Source: a virus
Virus record (IMG/VR): IMGVR_UViG_3300042922_000432
Location: 1-32,173 of that record
Strand: one strand, 5' to 3'
DNA length: 32,173 nt
Shown: positions 17,654 through 25,409 of the stretch, one piece after another
Layout: each line of letters opens with the position of its first letter
Numbering within the stretch: position 1 is the first letter of the stretch
Position numbers and translations under genes: made by a program
The notes under the pieces: generated by a model
The model's database searches: none
What the model was told of the DNA's origin: nothing
The model's input: only the letters and a program-made list of their open reading frames with translations

Positions 17654-18082
17654 ATGATAATTTATAAATTTAGGGCTTGGGATAAAAATAGAAGAGAATT
17701 ATGTAAAGTGTCTTCAATAGAATTAAATGACAATGGTATTTTTTGGATAGAAGTTATAAACTCTGATAATGTATTAAGAAGATTATATCCAAAGCAGTAT
17801 GAAATTAATCAATATATTGGAATAAACGATAATTCTAATAACCAAATAAATGATGCAGAACTAGAAGATAAAGAAATCTATTTACATGACATTATAAAAT
17901 TTTGTTATAAAGGTATTACATATACTGGAATCGTTAAAGTTGGAATTGGTTCATTTATAGTAGTTGCAGATGAATTACCAGATGGATATATAAATATTAA
18001 CAAAATAACAACTACAGATGGAGATTATAGTTGGATTAATGGGATTGTAGTTGGGAACACATATAAATATATGACAAATTAA
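17654..18082 (+). CDS. YopX-like protein
   Basis: This 142-residue protein matches the YopX family, first known from the SPbeta prophage and widespread in Firmicute phages, with no established function. The signature FRAWDKNRRELCKV opens the protein, QYIGINDNSNNQINDAELED corresponds to the usual QYTGLKDKNGKEIYEGD region, and DIIKFCYKGITYTGIVKVG with INGIVVGNTYKYM closes it. Start ATG follows ATAGGAGATAAA. Confidence 0.85.
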   Translation: MIIYKFRAWDKNRRELCKVSSIELNDNGIFWIEVINSDNVLRRLYPKQYEINQYIGINDNSNNQINDAELEDKEIYLHDIIKFCYKGITYTGIVKVGIGSFIVVADELPDGYININKITTTDGDYSWINGIVVGNTYKYMTN

Positions 18083-18108
18083 TAAAATTATTAGGAAGGA
18101 ATGATTAT

Positions 18109-18273
18109 ATGAGTATTACTGCTAATTGCAAAAATTGTATATGTAATAGATGTTATAATAATAAAATAGGCAATGATGGAGAATGCAAAATATGTAATGA
18201 ATGTCAGTGTCAAGTGGAAAATACAATTACAACAATGCAATTATGTTTTAATGATAAAGATGATATAAACTAA
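18109..18273 (+). CDS. 54-residue Cys-rich peptide
   Basis: ATG at 18109 lies behind AGGAAGGAATGATT. The product has nine Cys in two clusters (CKNCICNRC and CKICNECQC), followed by a short tail with one further Cys. Repeated CxxC spacing indicates a small metal-binding knuckle protein. No family is recognised. It is one of several tiny Cys-rich genes here. Confidence 0.6.
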   Translation: MSITANCKNCICNRCYNNKIGNDGECKICNECQCQVENTITTMQLCFNDKDDIN

Positions 18274-18365
18274 TTAGTTAATACATTTATTAAAGAGAGT
18301 AATTTTAATTGAAAAAGAAGCTTGAAAAATAATATATTTATCTCTAAAGGAGAGTGTAAAAAACT

Positions 18366-18512
18366 ATGAATAAAAAATATATAATTGAATTAACTAATAT
18401 TAATCCTGATTACCAAGATGATGTCGAAGGTAATTTGGAGGAATTATTTTATAATGTTGTAGAATTTGCAACAGATGTTCGTATTGAAGATATAACAGAT
18501 GAGGAGGAATAA
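18366..18512 (+). CDS. 48-residue acidic peptide
   Basis: ATG at 18366 follows AAAGGAGAGTGTAAAAAACT. The product (MNKKYIIELTNINPDYQDD, ending DITDEEE) is strongly acidic, with a beta strand followed by a helix. No family is recognised. Its stop lies 6 bases before the next start, and the GAGGAGG within its last codons serves as the ribosome binding site for that gene. Confidence 0.55.
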   Translation: MNKKYIIELTNINPDYQDDVEGNLEELFYNVVEFATDVRIEDITDEEE

Positions 18513-18518
18513 TGATAT

Positions 18519-18818
18519 ATGACTTTTGAAGAAAGATATATAAAAGCTGCTGATAGAGGAGAATTTCAATATGAAGTGTTAGAGGTAGATGATTGTACAG
18601 GTAAAATAATTGCAGAAGAATGTAAATATAAAGGTAAGGCAGTTGGAATTATTAGAAATTCATGTGGTGAGTTTGAAATAGAAATTGACAATTTGAATAA
18701 TGATCCATCATACATATTTGAAACAAGAAGCAACAGAAAGTCGGCAAGGGAATTATTGGAACGTATAATTAAGAACGATGAAAGTAATAATGGTAAGAAT
18801 TTAATGTTTGTGCATTAA
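18519..18818 (+). CDS. hypothetical protein, 99 residues
   Basis: The ATG at 18519 lies about 10 bases behind the GAGGAGG at the end of the preceding gene, suggesting translational coupling. The product starts with a helix (MTFEERYIKAADRGEF), has a beta-rich centre (AVGIIRNSCGEFEIEIDN) and ends with a basic-acidic helix (RSNRKSARELLERI). It has two Cys but no metal-binding pattern, and no family is recognised. Confidence 0.6.
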   Translation: MTFEERYIKAADRGEFQYEVLEVDDCTGKIIAEECKYKGKAVGIIRNSCGEFEIEIDNLNNDPSYIFETRSNRKSARELLERIIKNDESNNGKNLMFVH

Positions 18819-18851
18819 ATGTAAAAGCAGATAGAACTATGATTTCATTGT

Positions 18852-18867
18852 AAATAATAACAAACAA
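18852..18867 (+). repeat. AAATAATAACAAACAA, variant intergenic repeat
   Basis: A one-base variant of the AATAATAATAAACAA family lying about 7 bases upstream of the ribosome binding site of the AbrB-like gene. Confidence 0.5.
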
Positions 18868-18887
18868 TAAAGAAAGGAAAATACATA

Positions 18888-19190
18888 ATGAAAAGTACAG
18901 GAGTTGTAAGAAGAATTGATGATTTAGGAAGAGTGGTAATTCCAAAAGAAATTAGACGTAACATGTTGTTAGAAGAAGGAGATCCGTTAGAAATCTTTAC
19001 AGATGCCGAAAACGGAACGGTTACATTTAAGAAATATGTTCCAGATTATGATTTCTATGATATGGTGACTGATTTAGAACGTAGATTTGTATTTGCTACA
19101 GAAATGGTAGGACATAAAAATACAAATGAAATTAAGCAGCGATTTGAAGATATTAAGAAGTTGTGGCTTGATACTGCGATTGAAGAATAA
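18888..19190 (+). CDS. AbrB/SpoVT-type transcription regulator
   Basis: The N-terminal 50 residues are a clear AbrB-type swapped-hairpin DNA-binding domain: GVVRRIDDLGRVVIPKEIRR, then EGDPLEIFTDAENGTVTFKK, matching B. subtilis AbrB and SpoVT. A 50-residue helical C-terminus (ERRFVFATEMVGHKNTNEIK) follows and has no recognised sensor domain. It probably binds DNA as a dimer or tetramer and may control this phage region or mimic the host transition-state regulator. Start ATG follows AAAGGAAAATACATA. The family is certain; its targets are not visible. Confidence 0.92.
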   Translation: MKSTGVVRRIDDLGRVVIPKEIRRNMLLEEGDPLEIFTDAENGTVTFKKYVPDYDFYDMVTDLERRFVFATEMVGHKNTNEIKQRFEDIKKLWLDTAIEE

Positions 19191-19237
19191 GACGATAAAG
19201 TCTGTAATTTATATGCTTTGAGAAAGGAAAGTAAAGT

Positions 19238-19675
19238 ATGTATAATAAAAATGTAAACCTTGATAATCTATTAGGATATTGGAATCAATCACTTCCTGAT
19301 AAGGTTGATTATGCAGATTTAGTTTGTGCACCAGCATTTGCATACGGATATGAATTTGTATACGAAGACGAGTATGGATACATGGTTAAAGATACTATTA
19401 AAGCATTAGAAAAACTAAAAGAATACGAAACATTAATTGGACAAGGGAAAATACCAAAATATCATATTGGTGATTCAATTTATTTTAGAGTTAAAGGATG
19501 GAATCAATTTCATGAATACGTTGATTTTATTCAGACACAAAAAATATCAAATATAGATATTAATGAATATGGAATTATGTATTCTACAGCATCTGAAAAA
19601 TTTATGATTAACGATATAGGTAAAACCATATTTTTAACTAAGGAAGAAGCAGAAATGGAATTAAATAAGCTTTAA
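19238..19675 (+). CDS. paralog of the 17095 protein, FGKTIFL-tail family
   Basis: This 145-residue protein shares its second half with the protein at 17095: IPKYHIGDSIYFRVKG corresponds to LPCKVGDVIYIV, and NDIGKTIFLTKEEAEMEL to DFGKTIFLARKGAELML. The N-terminus differs (PDKVDYADLVCAPAFAYGYE) and lacks the Cys clusters, so the families share only the C-terminal beta domain. The function is unknown. Start ATG follows GAGAAAGGAAAGTAAAGT. Confidence 0.7.
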   Translation: MYNKNVNLDNLLGYWNQSLPDKVDYADLVCAPAFAYGYEFVYEDEYGYMVKDTIKALEKLKEYETLIGQGKIPKYHIGDSIYFRVKGWNQFHEYVDFIQTQKISNIDINEYGIMYSTASEKFMINDIGKTIFLTKEEAEMELNKL

Positions 19676-19680
19676 AAATA

Positions 19681-19705
19681 CGATAAAATGTAAGTTTGAT
19701 TCGGT
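19681..19705 (+). repeat. 25-base intergenic repeat ending TTTGATTCGGT, copy A
   Basis: This stretch begins CGATAAAATG and ends TTTGATTCGGT; it matches 23 of 25 bases at 27027-27051. Both copies lie a short distance before a ribosome binding site. A shorter related piece, GGTTTGATTCGGT, lies near 938-950. Confidence 0.6.
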
Positions 19706-19724
19706 CGGAAAGGAAGTGATATCT

Positions 19725-19931
19725 ATAATTACAAATATTGATACATATAAAGAAAAAGATAAGCTATTAGAAGAAAATGATATTGTGGCTGAAACATATG
19801 AACCTGAAAACCAGTTTGATATATGGAAATGTACATTATTAAGGAATAAGATTTCTGGTAAATTTTCATTATTTTTAACTGCTGATTCAGATGAACAATG
19901 GGTGATTATTGATTTTAAAGAAGATAATTAA
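19725..19931 (+). CDS. hypothetical protein, probable AUA start
   Basis: The frame encodes about 68 residues with a charged N-terminal helix (TYKEKDKLLEENDIVAETY) and a beta-rich C-terminus (SGKFSLFLTADSDEQW). The ribosome binding site is AAAGGAAGTGA (19709-19719). The only conventional in-frame start, GTG at 19716, lies inside it; an ATA at 19725 has normal spacing and is the better candidate. No family is recognised. Confidence 0.55.
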   Translation: MITNIDTYKEKDKLLEENDIVAETYEPENQFDIWKCTLLRNKISGKFSLFLTADSDEQWVIIDFKEDN

Positions 19932-19979
19932 TAAGCCAAGCAAATGCAAATTCGATTATGATATTGGAGGTGAAATTAA

Positions 19980-20204
19980 ATGAAATATGAAGATATGAAA
20001 GATCAATACATTACAGATGAATACGGATTTAAATTTGTTGGTAAATATCATATGCTAGGGAAAGAGCCTAAACCATGTGGGATGTGTGGAAGTATGACTA
20101 GAAGTATTGATGTATTTAGTGAAGGATATATTTGTAGTGAAGAATGTCAAGATAAATTTGACAGTTGGTGTAATGAAGTACTAAATAGTTGTGCTGAAGA
20201 GTAG
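19980..20204 (+). CDS. small zinc-finger protein
   Basis: A 74-residue protein with one treble-clef-like site: CGMCGS, then CSEECQDKF about 20 residues later, resembling MYM/TRASH-type knuckles. The N-terminus (TDEYGFKFVGKYHMLG) is short and beta-rich. Start ATG follows GGAGGTGAAATTAA. The function is unknown; in this context it may bind a host protein or nucleic acid. Confidence 0.65.
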   Translation: MKYEDMKDQYITDEYGFKFVGKYHMLGKEPKPCGMCGSMTRSIDVFSEGYICSEECQDKFDSWCNEVLNSCAEE

Positions 20205-20271
20205 ATAAAATATCAATTGTATTTGGTTTTAAAGAAGATAATATTAAACACTATGAAAGGAGTAATAGAAA

Positions 20272-20556
20272 ATGACAATAACAATAATAAATGATTCACC
20301 ATATGAAGTTGAAGCAGGAAATATTCTACATACAACAAATGGAGATTTTCTTATTGTTTCAATTGAATCTTTTAGTAAAAAAAATAATAATAATCAAAAA
20401 TTATGTGGTTATGGTGCTATATATTTAGACGATGAAAATGAATATCCAACAGAAATGCAATTTATTAATAGTGATTTAGATAGACTAATTGAAAGCATTT
20501 GCGACAACAATAACCACAAAATCTTGTCGGTTAGCAAATTTACCTATAAGAAATAA
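20272..20556 (+). CDS. hypothetical protein, 94 residues
   Basis: The protein is beta-rich (MTITIINDSPYEVEAGNILH, GDFLIVSIESF) with an Asn-rich linker and an acidic centre. No motif is recognised. Start ATG follows AAAGGAGTAATAGAAA. Confidence 0.6.
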   Translation: MTITIINDSPYEVEAGNILHTTNGDFLIVSIESFSKKNNNNQKLCGYGAIYLDDENEYPTEMQFINSDLDRLIESICDNNNHKILSVSKFTYKK

Positions 20557-20600
20557 GCGAACCAAAATATCATTTTAATTAGAATTGGAAGGTGTGATAA

Positions 20601-21005
20601 ATGAAAAGATATAACATAGACGGAGACACAGGGTATTATGATACGATGAAACTACCAAGTGGTCAAACTATAAAAATAGAATTTCAGGAAGATTGGAGTA
20701 ACGACAAGTATTATTATAATATCTATCTAGTTACGACGCATAAGAGAAAACAAGAAAGTTCTACAGTTCTTCAAAGAACAGGTAAAGATGGGTTAAAAGG
20801 CGTAATGTGGGCAAGAGAAAAAGTAAAAGAGTTTGAAGAATTTATAAAAGAAATACATAAAGGAATACCAATAATTATTCATTGTGGCTGGGATTGCAAC
20901 ATAAGAAGAAATTTATATGAAAGAGGACTTAAAGATTTAGGATATAAATTTAACAACCAATTTGGATATAAAGTATTAAGCAAAACAGTAATTAATGATG
21001 AATAG
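20601..21005 (+). CDS. hypothetical protein, 134 residues
   Basis: The N-terminus is beta-rich (MKLPSGQTIKIEFQEDW), followed by YYYNIYLVTTHKR and a helix (VMWAREKVKEFEEFIKEIHK). The C-terminal part (HCGWDCNIRRNLYERGLKDL) contains CGWDC, has the look of a compact alpha/beta domain and ends with GYKVLSK. No family is recognised. Start ATG follows GGAAGGTGTGATAA. Confidence 0.6.
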   Translation: MKRYNIDGDTGYYDTMKLPSGQTIKIEFQEDWSNDKYYYNIYLVTTHKRKQESSTVLQRTGKDGLKGVMWAREKVKEFEEFIKEIHKGIPIIIHCGWDCNIRRNLYERGLKDLGYKFNNQFGYKVLSKTVINDE

Positions 21006-21043
21006 AACTGCGCTTTGTTTAGGAGTGAGGAAGGAGAATTCGT

Positions 21044-21232
21044 ATGGGAAGTTGTGGATCTTGCGCTGTTTGTCATAAGAAAATAAGAGACAATTTTATC
21101 TATGATGAAAATAATAATACGATAGAAGTTTTACCAAACGAAATGTTAATTTGTGACGATTGTAGTAAAAAGATGAATGATACAATAAACAAGCTAATTG
21201 ATGTATTACCAATTACAAACCAAACCAAATAA
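21044..21232 (+). CDS. small zinc-binding protein
   Basis: This 62-residue protein has CGSCAVCHKK near the N-terminus and CDDCSKKM about 30 residues later, a two-knuckle layout for one zinc ion, followed by a short helix. Start ATG follows GGAAGGAGAATTCGT. No family is recognised. Confidence 0.6.
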   Translation: MGSCGSCAVCHKKIRDNFIYDENNNTIEVLPNEMLICDDCSKKMNDTINKLIDVLPITNQTK

Positions 21233-21265
21233 TACTTTTAAGTGCTTTTAGAAAGGAGATAAGCA

Positions 21266-21451
21266 ATGGAATTAGAATTAAAATGTAAATGTGGTGCTAC
21301 CGGAAAATTAGTCAAAACAGATGATAGTAGCTATACGCCAGATGAAGGATGGTACACAAATTTAGAAGGTGATATTGATATTACTGAAACACATGATCAA
21401 GTTTATTTTAGATGTAATAAGTGTGGAAATGAAATTTGGATGTTTACATAA
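21266..21451 (+). CDS. small zinc-ribbon protein
   Basis: A 61-residue protein with CKCG at residues 7-10 and CNKCGNE near the end, the spacing of a zinc ribbon, separated by an acidic stretch (DDSSYTPDEGWYTN). Start ATG follows AAAGGAGATAAGCA. It may be a transcription-related or host-binding ribbon, but nothing in the sequence decides this. Confidence 0.65.
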   Translation: MELELKCKCGATGKLVKTDDSSYTPDEGWYTNLEGDIDITETHDQVYFRCNKCGNEIWMFT

Positions 21452-21490
21452 GCGTATGAATCGACGATATAATTATGAATGGAGGAGTAT

Positions 21491-21712
21491 ATGAAATTAT
21501 TTGATTTTTTAAGAAAATTTAAAGGAGAAACCCGTATTGAAATATACGACTATTTAACAAAGAAAAACCTATATATCGGTTATATCGATGATTTGTACAC
21601 AGATGAATTTAAACTAGAATGTTTTCCTCAATACGCAACGTTATTAGACAGAAAATTTTCTAATGAAGTTACTATGGCACACAATAGATTATGGATTGAA
21701 GTATATCAATAA
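21491..21712 (+). CDS. hypothetical protein, 73 residues
   Basis: The protein (MKLFDFLRKFKGETRIEIYD, later YIDDLYTDEFKLE) alternates short strands with a helix. The start is set at 21491, because GGAGG (21481-21485) lies immediately before it; an in-frame ATG at 21479 overlaps that ribosome binding site. No family is recognised. Confidence 0.6.
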   Translation: MKLFDFLRKFKGETRIEIYDYLTKKNLYIGYIDDLYTDEFKLECFPQYATLLDRKFSNEVTMAHNRLWIEVYQ

Positions 21713-21757
21713 GATTATAGAATTATAGATTGATTTGGTTTTAGAAAGGAGAATTAG

Positions 21758-21937
21758 ATGCAAGATTATTTACATATTGGATACGATAACGTAAATGGAG
21801 ATATCCCAACATTAATCGTTGCTCGTAAAACTAAGGAACTTGGACAAAGAATATCAAACACTGAAGTACTAAAACAGTTTAGCGGTGAAACAGCGATAGA
21901 TGTATATAAATTATTGACAGAAATCAAGAATAAATAA
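21758..21937 (+). CDS. 59-residue hypothetical protein
   Basis: The product (MQDYLHIGYDNVNGDIPTLI, then VARKTKELGQRI and GETAIDVYKLLTEIK) has a short beta start and two helices. Start ATG follows AGAAAGGAGAATTAG. The codon pattern matches its neighbours. No family is recognised. Confidence 0.55.
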   Translation: MQDYLHIGYDNVNGDIPTLIVARKTKELGQRISNTEVLKQFSGETAIDVYKLLTEIKNK

Positions 21938-21970
21938 GATCAGGTATTGGTTGGGAAGGAAGTGATATGA

Positions 21971-22189
21971 GTGAATATCCAAACGGCAAGAAATGTTATT
22001 CAAGGAATGTTAAACAAAGGAATATCCGATGGTTCAATTAGAACTGCTTTAGAAATTGCAATTGAAACTATGAATGATATGATGATTGAAGATTGGCATG
22101 AAGGTAGAGTAGAAGAAGGATTGGATTTAAGAGTATATATGGGTTATTCTGAAGAAGAATATAACAAATATGTTATGGGAATCATATAA
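21971..22189 (+). CDS. 72-residue helical protein, GTG start
   Basis: GTG at 21971 follows AAGGAAGTGATATGA. The protein is mostly helical (ARNVIQGMLNKGISDGSIRT, ALEIAIETMNDMMIEDW) and acidic. An overlapping ATG at 21967 reads a short different frame. No family is recognised. Confidence 0.55.
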   Translation: MNIQTARNVIQGMLNKGISDGSIRTALEIAIETMNDMMIEDWHEGRVEEGLDLRVYMGYSEEEYNKYVMGII

Positions 22190-22225
22190 CTCTTTGCTTA
22201 GGATTTGAAAGGATGTGAGAATAGT

Positions 22226-22504
22226 ATGAAACGAATATATAAGATTGATAGAATAACACTTAAAGATGGTACAGAAAGAACTGATGGTAGATATCCATTA
22301 AGAAAGGGTTGTGAATGTAGTTTTTATCATCTAAACGAAGGTGATGTGATGCTATTAGAATACTCAAAAGATAATCAAGGAAATGATAAATCTGGATATC
22401 TAAGAACAAGTTTAGTAGATGGTGTGAGTACACATGAAAAATACATAGTAGTTATTACGTGCAATAGTATTTATTATTTTGAATACATAAGAGATGAAAA
22501 GTAA
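22226..22504 (+). CDS. small phage protein, 92 residues
   Basis: The protein begins with YKIDRITLKDGTERTDGRYP and continues with RKGCECSFYHLNEGDVMLLE and SGYLRTSLVDGVS, a beta-rich layout I recall from uncharacterised Clostridia phage proteins. The start is put at 22226 because GGATGTGA lies 7 bases upstream; an in-frame ATG at 22205 has no site. The function is unknown. Confidence 0.65.
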   Translation: MKRIYKIDRITLKDGTERTDGRYPLRKGCECSFYHLNEGDVMLLEYSKDNQGNDKSGYLRTSLVDGVSTHEKYIVVITCNSIYYFEYIRDEK

Positions 22505-22545
22505 ACCAAACAATGTTTTTATCAGGAATATGAGAGGAGATTACA

Positions 22546-22866
22546 ATGAAAAAAATTAAATGTACAGTTACAAAAGTTTATGAGTATGAAGTTGAATTAG
22601 ATGAGAAGGTATGGACTGAAGAAGAACTAAAGAACTGGTCAACATGTTTTTGCGATGTCGATGATCTACAAGAGTTAGCAGAACAATTATCATTAAGAAA
22701 GACTGATTATGAAGATGGACAGTTTATTGAAGGGTTTGGAGTTCCGATGATTAATGGTAAGAAACCTTTTGTATGGGGTGATAATAAGGATTCTATTAAT
22801 GAGAGTGTAAATATTAATATTATCACTGACGGTGAAGCTGATGTTGAAAGTGAAGTAATTGATTAA
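22546..22866 (+). CDS. hypothetical acidic protein, 106 residues
   Basis: It has a beta-rich N-terminus (MKKIKCTVTKVYEYEVELDE), a helix (DVDDLQELAEQLSLRKTDYE), a PMINGKKPFVWGDN loop and a very acidic end. No catalytic or metal motif is visible. Start ATG follows GAGAGGAGATTACA. Confidence 0.6.
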   Translation: MKKIKCTVTKVYEYEVELDEKVWTEEELKNWSTCFCDVDDLQELAEQLSLRKTDYEDGQFIEGFGVPMINGKKPFVWGDNKDSINESVNINIITDGEADVESEVID

Positions 22867-22903
22867 AATGTGATATTGATTGGAAGTTAAGGAGGTGAAG
22901 CAG

Positions 22904-23104
22904 ATGAAAAATAACTATAACACAAAGAAAGAATTTGTTATTATTTTAGTTACATTAGGATTAATGACATTATTAAATTGTTTATGGCAGGTATCGGAAT
23001 TAGCTTTATATGGAGAAATTCAACATAGAGTAGTTGATGATATTATAAGTATACCAATTATGTATTCTGTATATTTGAATGTAAGGCATTGGTTAGATAA
23101 ATAA
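22904..23104 (+). CDS. small membrane protein
   Basis: This 66-residue protein has one clear hydrophobic segment at about residues 10-27 (FVIILVTLGLMTLLNCLW), preceded by lysines, and a second weaker stretch (DIISIPIMYSVYLNV). It probably sits in the inner membrane with its basic N-terminus inside. The ATG at 22904 follows AAGGAGGTGAAGCAG perfectly; an upstream in-frame TTG lacks such a site. The function is unknown. Confidence 0.6.
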   Translation: MKNNYNTKKEFVIILVTLGLMTLLNCLWQVSELALYGEIQHRVVDDIISIPIMYSVYLNVRHWLDK

Positions 23105-23128
23105 TATTACGCAAAGAGAAGTGATAAC

Positions 23129-23362
23129 ATGAATGAATATTATACATACGATGAGATATATGGAACGCTGCTACATAGTAACGAAGATGATACAGCGAGA
23201 ACTTATTTCATCATCGAATGCCTGACGCATAAATTTCATCGTTGGATGTTAGTGTATGGATGGAATAAGGTAGGTAAGAAAAGTTGTGAAAGAAATGGTA
23301 ATAAAGGATTTGAGATAGTATTGAGAAGAAGTAATGCAGTTAAAAATAATCCTACACAGTAG
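23129..23362 (+). CDS. hypothetical protein, 77 residues
   Basis: The product (MNEYYTYDEIYGTLLHSNED, then TYFIIECLTHKFHRWMLVYG) is aromatic-rich and ends in a basic stretch (KKSCERNGNKGFEIVLRR). The ribosome binding site AGAGAAGTGATAAC is weak. No family is recognised. Confidence 0.5.
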   Translation: MNEYYTYDEIYGTLLHSNEDDTARTYFIIECLTHKFHRWMLVYGWNKVGKKSCERNGNKGFEIVLRRSNAVKNNPTQ

Positions 23363-23406
23363 GTTTATTATAAATAATATTAAGCATAACAAGGAGGATT
23401 TTACAG

Positions 23407-23622
23407 ATGGTAAGAGTTATTGGTAATGAAGGATATTGTATTAATTGTGAAATTGCAAAAAAGACTTTAAAAATGAAAGGCATAGAATTTACATATGAGT
23501 ATTTTACTGACCTTTCAGAAGAAGAACAATTAAGATTAGATAATTTAGCAACTAGCAAGGGTATGAAGAAAATGCCACTGATACTTAAAGATGATGAATT
23601 AACAACAATAGCAGAACTGTAG
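23407..23622 (+). CDS. nrdH-like: glutaredoxin/NrdH-like redoxin
   Basis: A 71-residue thioredoxin-fold redoxin with the redox pair in GYCINCEIAKKTLKMKGIEF, the CxxC placed at the start of the first helix as in NrdH and glutaredoxins. The cis-Pro region reads MKKMPLILKDDE. It lies 14 bases before nrdD, so it is the likely electron donor for the class III reductase. Some NrdD subtypes use a redoxin instead of formate and are often encoded next to it. Start ATG follows AAGGAGGATTTTACAG. Confidence 0.85.
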   Translation: MVRVIGNEGYCINCEIAKKTLKMKGIEFTYEYFTDLSEEEQLRLDNLATSKGMKKMPLILKDDELTTIAEL

Positions 23623-23636
23623 GAGGAAGAAAGAAC

Positions 23637-25409
23637 ATGAATAGTAAAACAATTGTAGAAGGATATTTAAGGAAAAATGACTGGAGAGTAAATGAGAGTT
23701 CAAATTCAATTTATTCATATGGTGGATTAACAAGATATGCTAAAGGTGAAGTATTCAAAGATTATTGGTTAAGACATGTGTATCCAGAACATATTTCACA
23801 AGCCTACATAGATGGTGCAATGCACATTCATGATCTTGGTGATTTAACATTATACTGCTGTGGATATTCACTTAGAGATATTTTAATGAAAGGTGTAAAA
23901 GGCGTAAGCAATATTCCTGTATCTATTCCAGCAAAACATTTTGATAGCGTATTAAATCAGATTGCTAATCTTACTACAATATATCAGAACGAAATTGCTG
24001 GTGCTGTAGCATTTAATAGCGTTGATACATTGCTTGCAGCTTTTATTAAGTACGACAGACTTACATATAAAGAAGTAAAACAGTCGCTTCAAAACTTTAT
24101 TTTTAGTATTAATTCAAATAGTAGAGGTGGGGCAGAACCTGCTTTTAGTAATGCAACATTTGATTTAACTCCGCCAGAAGATTTATTAAAAGATTATGCT
24201 ATTGTAGGTGGAGAACTTATGAGTTTTACTTATGGTTCTTGTCAGCAAGAAATTGATATGTTTAATCGTGCATTCTTTGAAATTATGCTTGAAGGAGATG
24301 GAGAAGGTAAATTATTTCCATATCCAATTCCTACATATAATATTCATGCTAGGTTTGACTGGGATAATCCAAACAATAAACTATTATGGGAAATGGCAGG
24401 TAAATACGGTATCCCTTACTTTGCAAACTTTGAGAATAGTGAACTTGATATTAGAGACATTCGTTCAATGTGTTGCCGTTTGTCTTTAAATCTTAATGAA
24501 CTTCGCAAGAAGAATGGTGGTTTGTTTGGAGCAGGAGACTCTACAGGATCAATAGGAGTTGCAACAATTAACGCTCCTAGAATTGGATACATATCAAATA
24601 CAGAAGAAGAATTTTTTACTAACTTAGAAAAGATTTTAGATATTGCAAAAGAAAGTCTTGAAATTAAACGTGCTTGGCTTGAAGAAAATGTAGTAGGTAC
24701 AGGGTTAATTCCAGCATTTGATGAGTATGTTGGCACTATAGATAATCATTTTAGTACAATCGGTATTCTTGGTGAAAATGAAATGTGCTTGAATTTCTTA
24801 GGTGAGGACAAAGGAATTACATCGCCTGAAGGAAAGGCACTAGCATTAAAGGTTGGTGAATTTATTAATAAAAAGTTACTTCAGTATCAAGAAGAGACTG
24901 GACATCTATACAATTTTGAAGCAACACCTGCTGAATCGACCTGTTATAGATTAGCTAAAGCAGATAAGAAAATTTATCCAGATATTATCACTCAAGGTAG
25001 TGGTAAAGATGTTTATTATACAAATTCATGCCATATTCCTGTTAAAGAAATTGAAAGCATTGCTAAAACATTTTCACATCAAGATGACTTACAAGTGCAG
25101 TTTTCAGGAGGAACAGTTATTCATATCTATATGAATGGTGCGATTAGTGGAGAACAAGCAAAGTCGATTGTACAAACTGTTTGTAAAAATTACAGAGTAC
25201 CATATATTAGTTTATCGCCTATCAGTAGATATTGTGAAGATCATGGATATATTAATGAACACGTATCAAAGTGTCCAATTTGTAAGAAGAAATTGAAAAT
25301 GTATCAGAGAATTACAGGTTATTTAAGATGTATTGATAACTTTAATGTCGGAAAAGCTGCCGAATTTAAGGATAGAGTTCAACTAGAAGGTGATGATATT
25401 GAAGATTAG
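23637..25409 (+). CDS. nrdD: anaerobic (class III) ribonucleoside-triphosphate reductase
   Basis: This 590-residue glycyl-radical enzyme converts ribonucleotides to deoxyribonucleotides without oxygen. The active-site segment MCCRLSLNLNELRKKNGG with GSIGVATINAPRIGY holds the thiyl-radical Cys. The glycyl-radical loop is RITGYLRCIDNFNVGK near the C-terminus, preceded by the zinc site CEDHGY and CPICKKK. An N-terminal ATP-cone is absent, giving a length like phage T4 NrdD rather than about 700 in E. coli. The neighbours nrdH and nrdG complete the system. It marks adaptation to an anaerobic host. Start ATG follows AGGAGGAAGAAAC. Confidence 0.96.
   Translation: MNSKTIVEGYLRKNDWRVNESSNSIYSYGGLTRYAKGEVFKDYWLRHVYPEHISQAYIDGAMHIHDLGDLTLYCCGYSLRDILMKGVKGVSNIPVSIPAKHFDSVLNQIANLTTIYQNEIAGAVAFNSVDTLLAAFIKYDRLTYKEVKQSLQNFIFSINSNSRGGAEPAFSNATFDLTPPEDLLKDYAIVGGELMSFTYGSCQQEIDMFNRAFFEIMLEGDGEGKLFPYPIPTYNIHARFDWDNPNNKLLWEMAGKYGIPYFANFENSELDIRDIRSMCCRLSLNLNELRKKNGGLFGAGDSTGSIGVATINAPRIGYISNTEEEFFTNLEKILDIAKESLEIKRAWLEENVVGTGLIPAFDEYVGTIDNHFSTIGILGENEMCLNFLGEDKGITSPEGKALALKVGEFINKKLLQYQEETGHLYNFEATPAESTCYRLAKADKKIYPDIITQGSGKDVYYTNSCHIPVKEIESIAKTFSHQDDLQVQFSGGTVIHIYMNGAISGEQAKSIVQTVCKNYRVPYISLSPISRYCEDHGYINEHVSKCPICKKKLKMYQRITGYLRCIDNFNVGKAAEFKDRVQLEGDDIED

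Noticed and set aside
24232-24489. 85-codon plus-strand frame inside nrdD
   Set aside because: It is an out-of-frame shadow of a highly conserved enzyme and lacks its own ribosome binding site.
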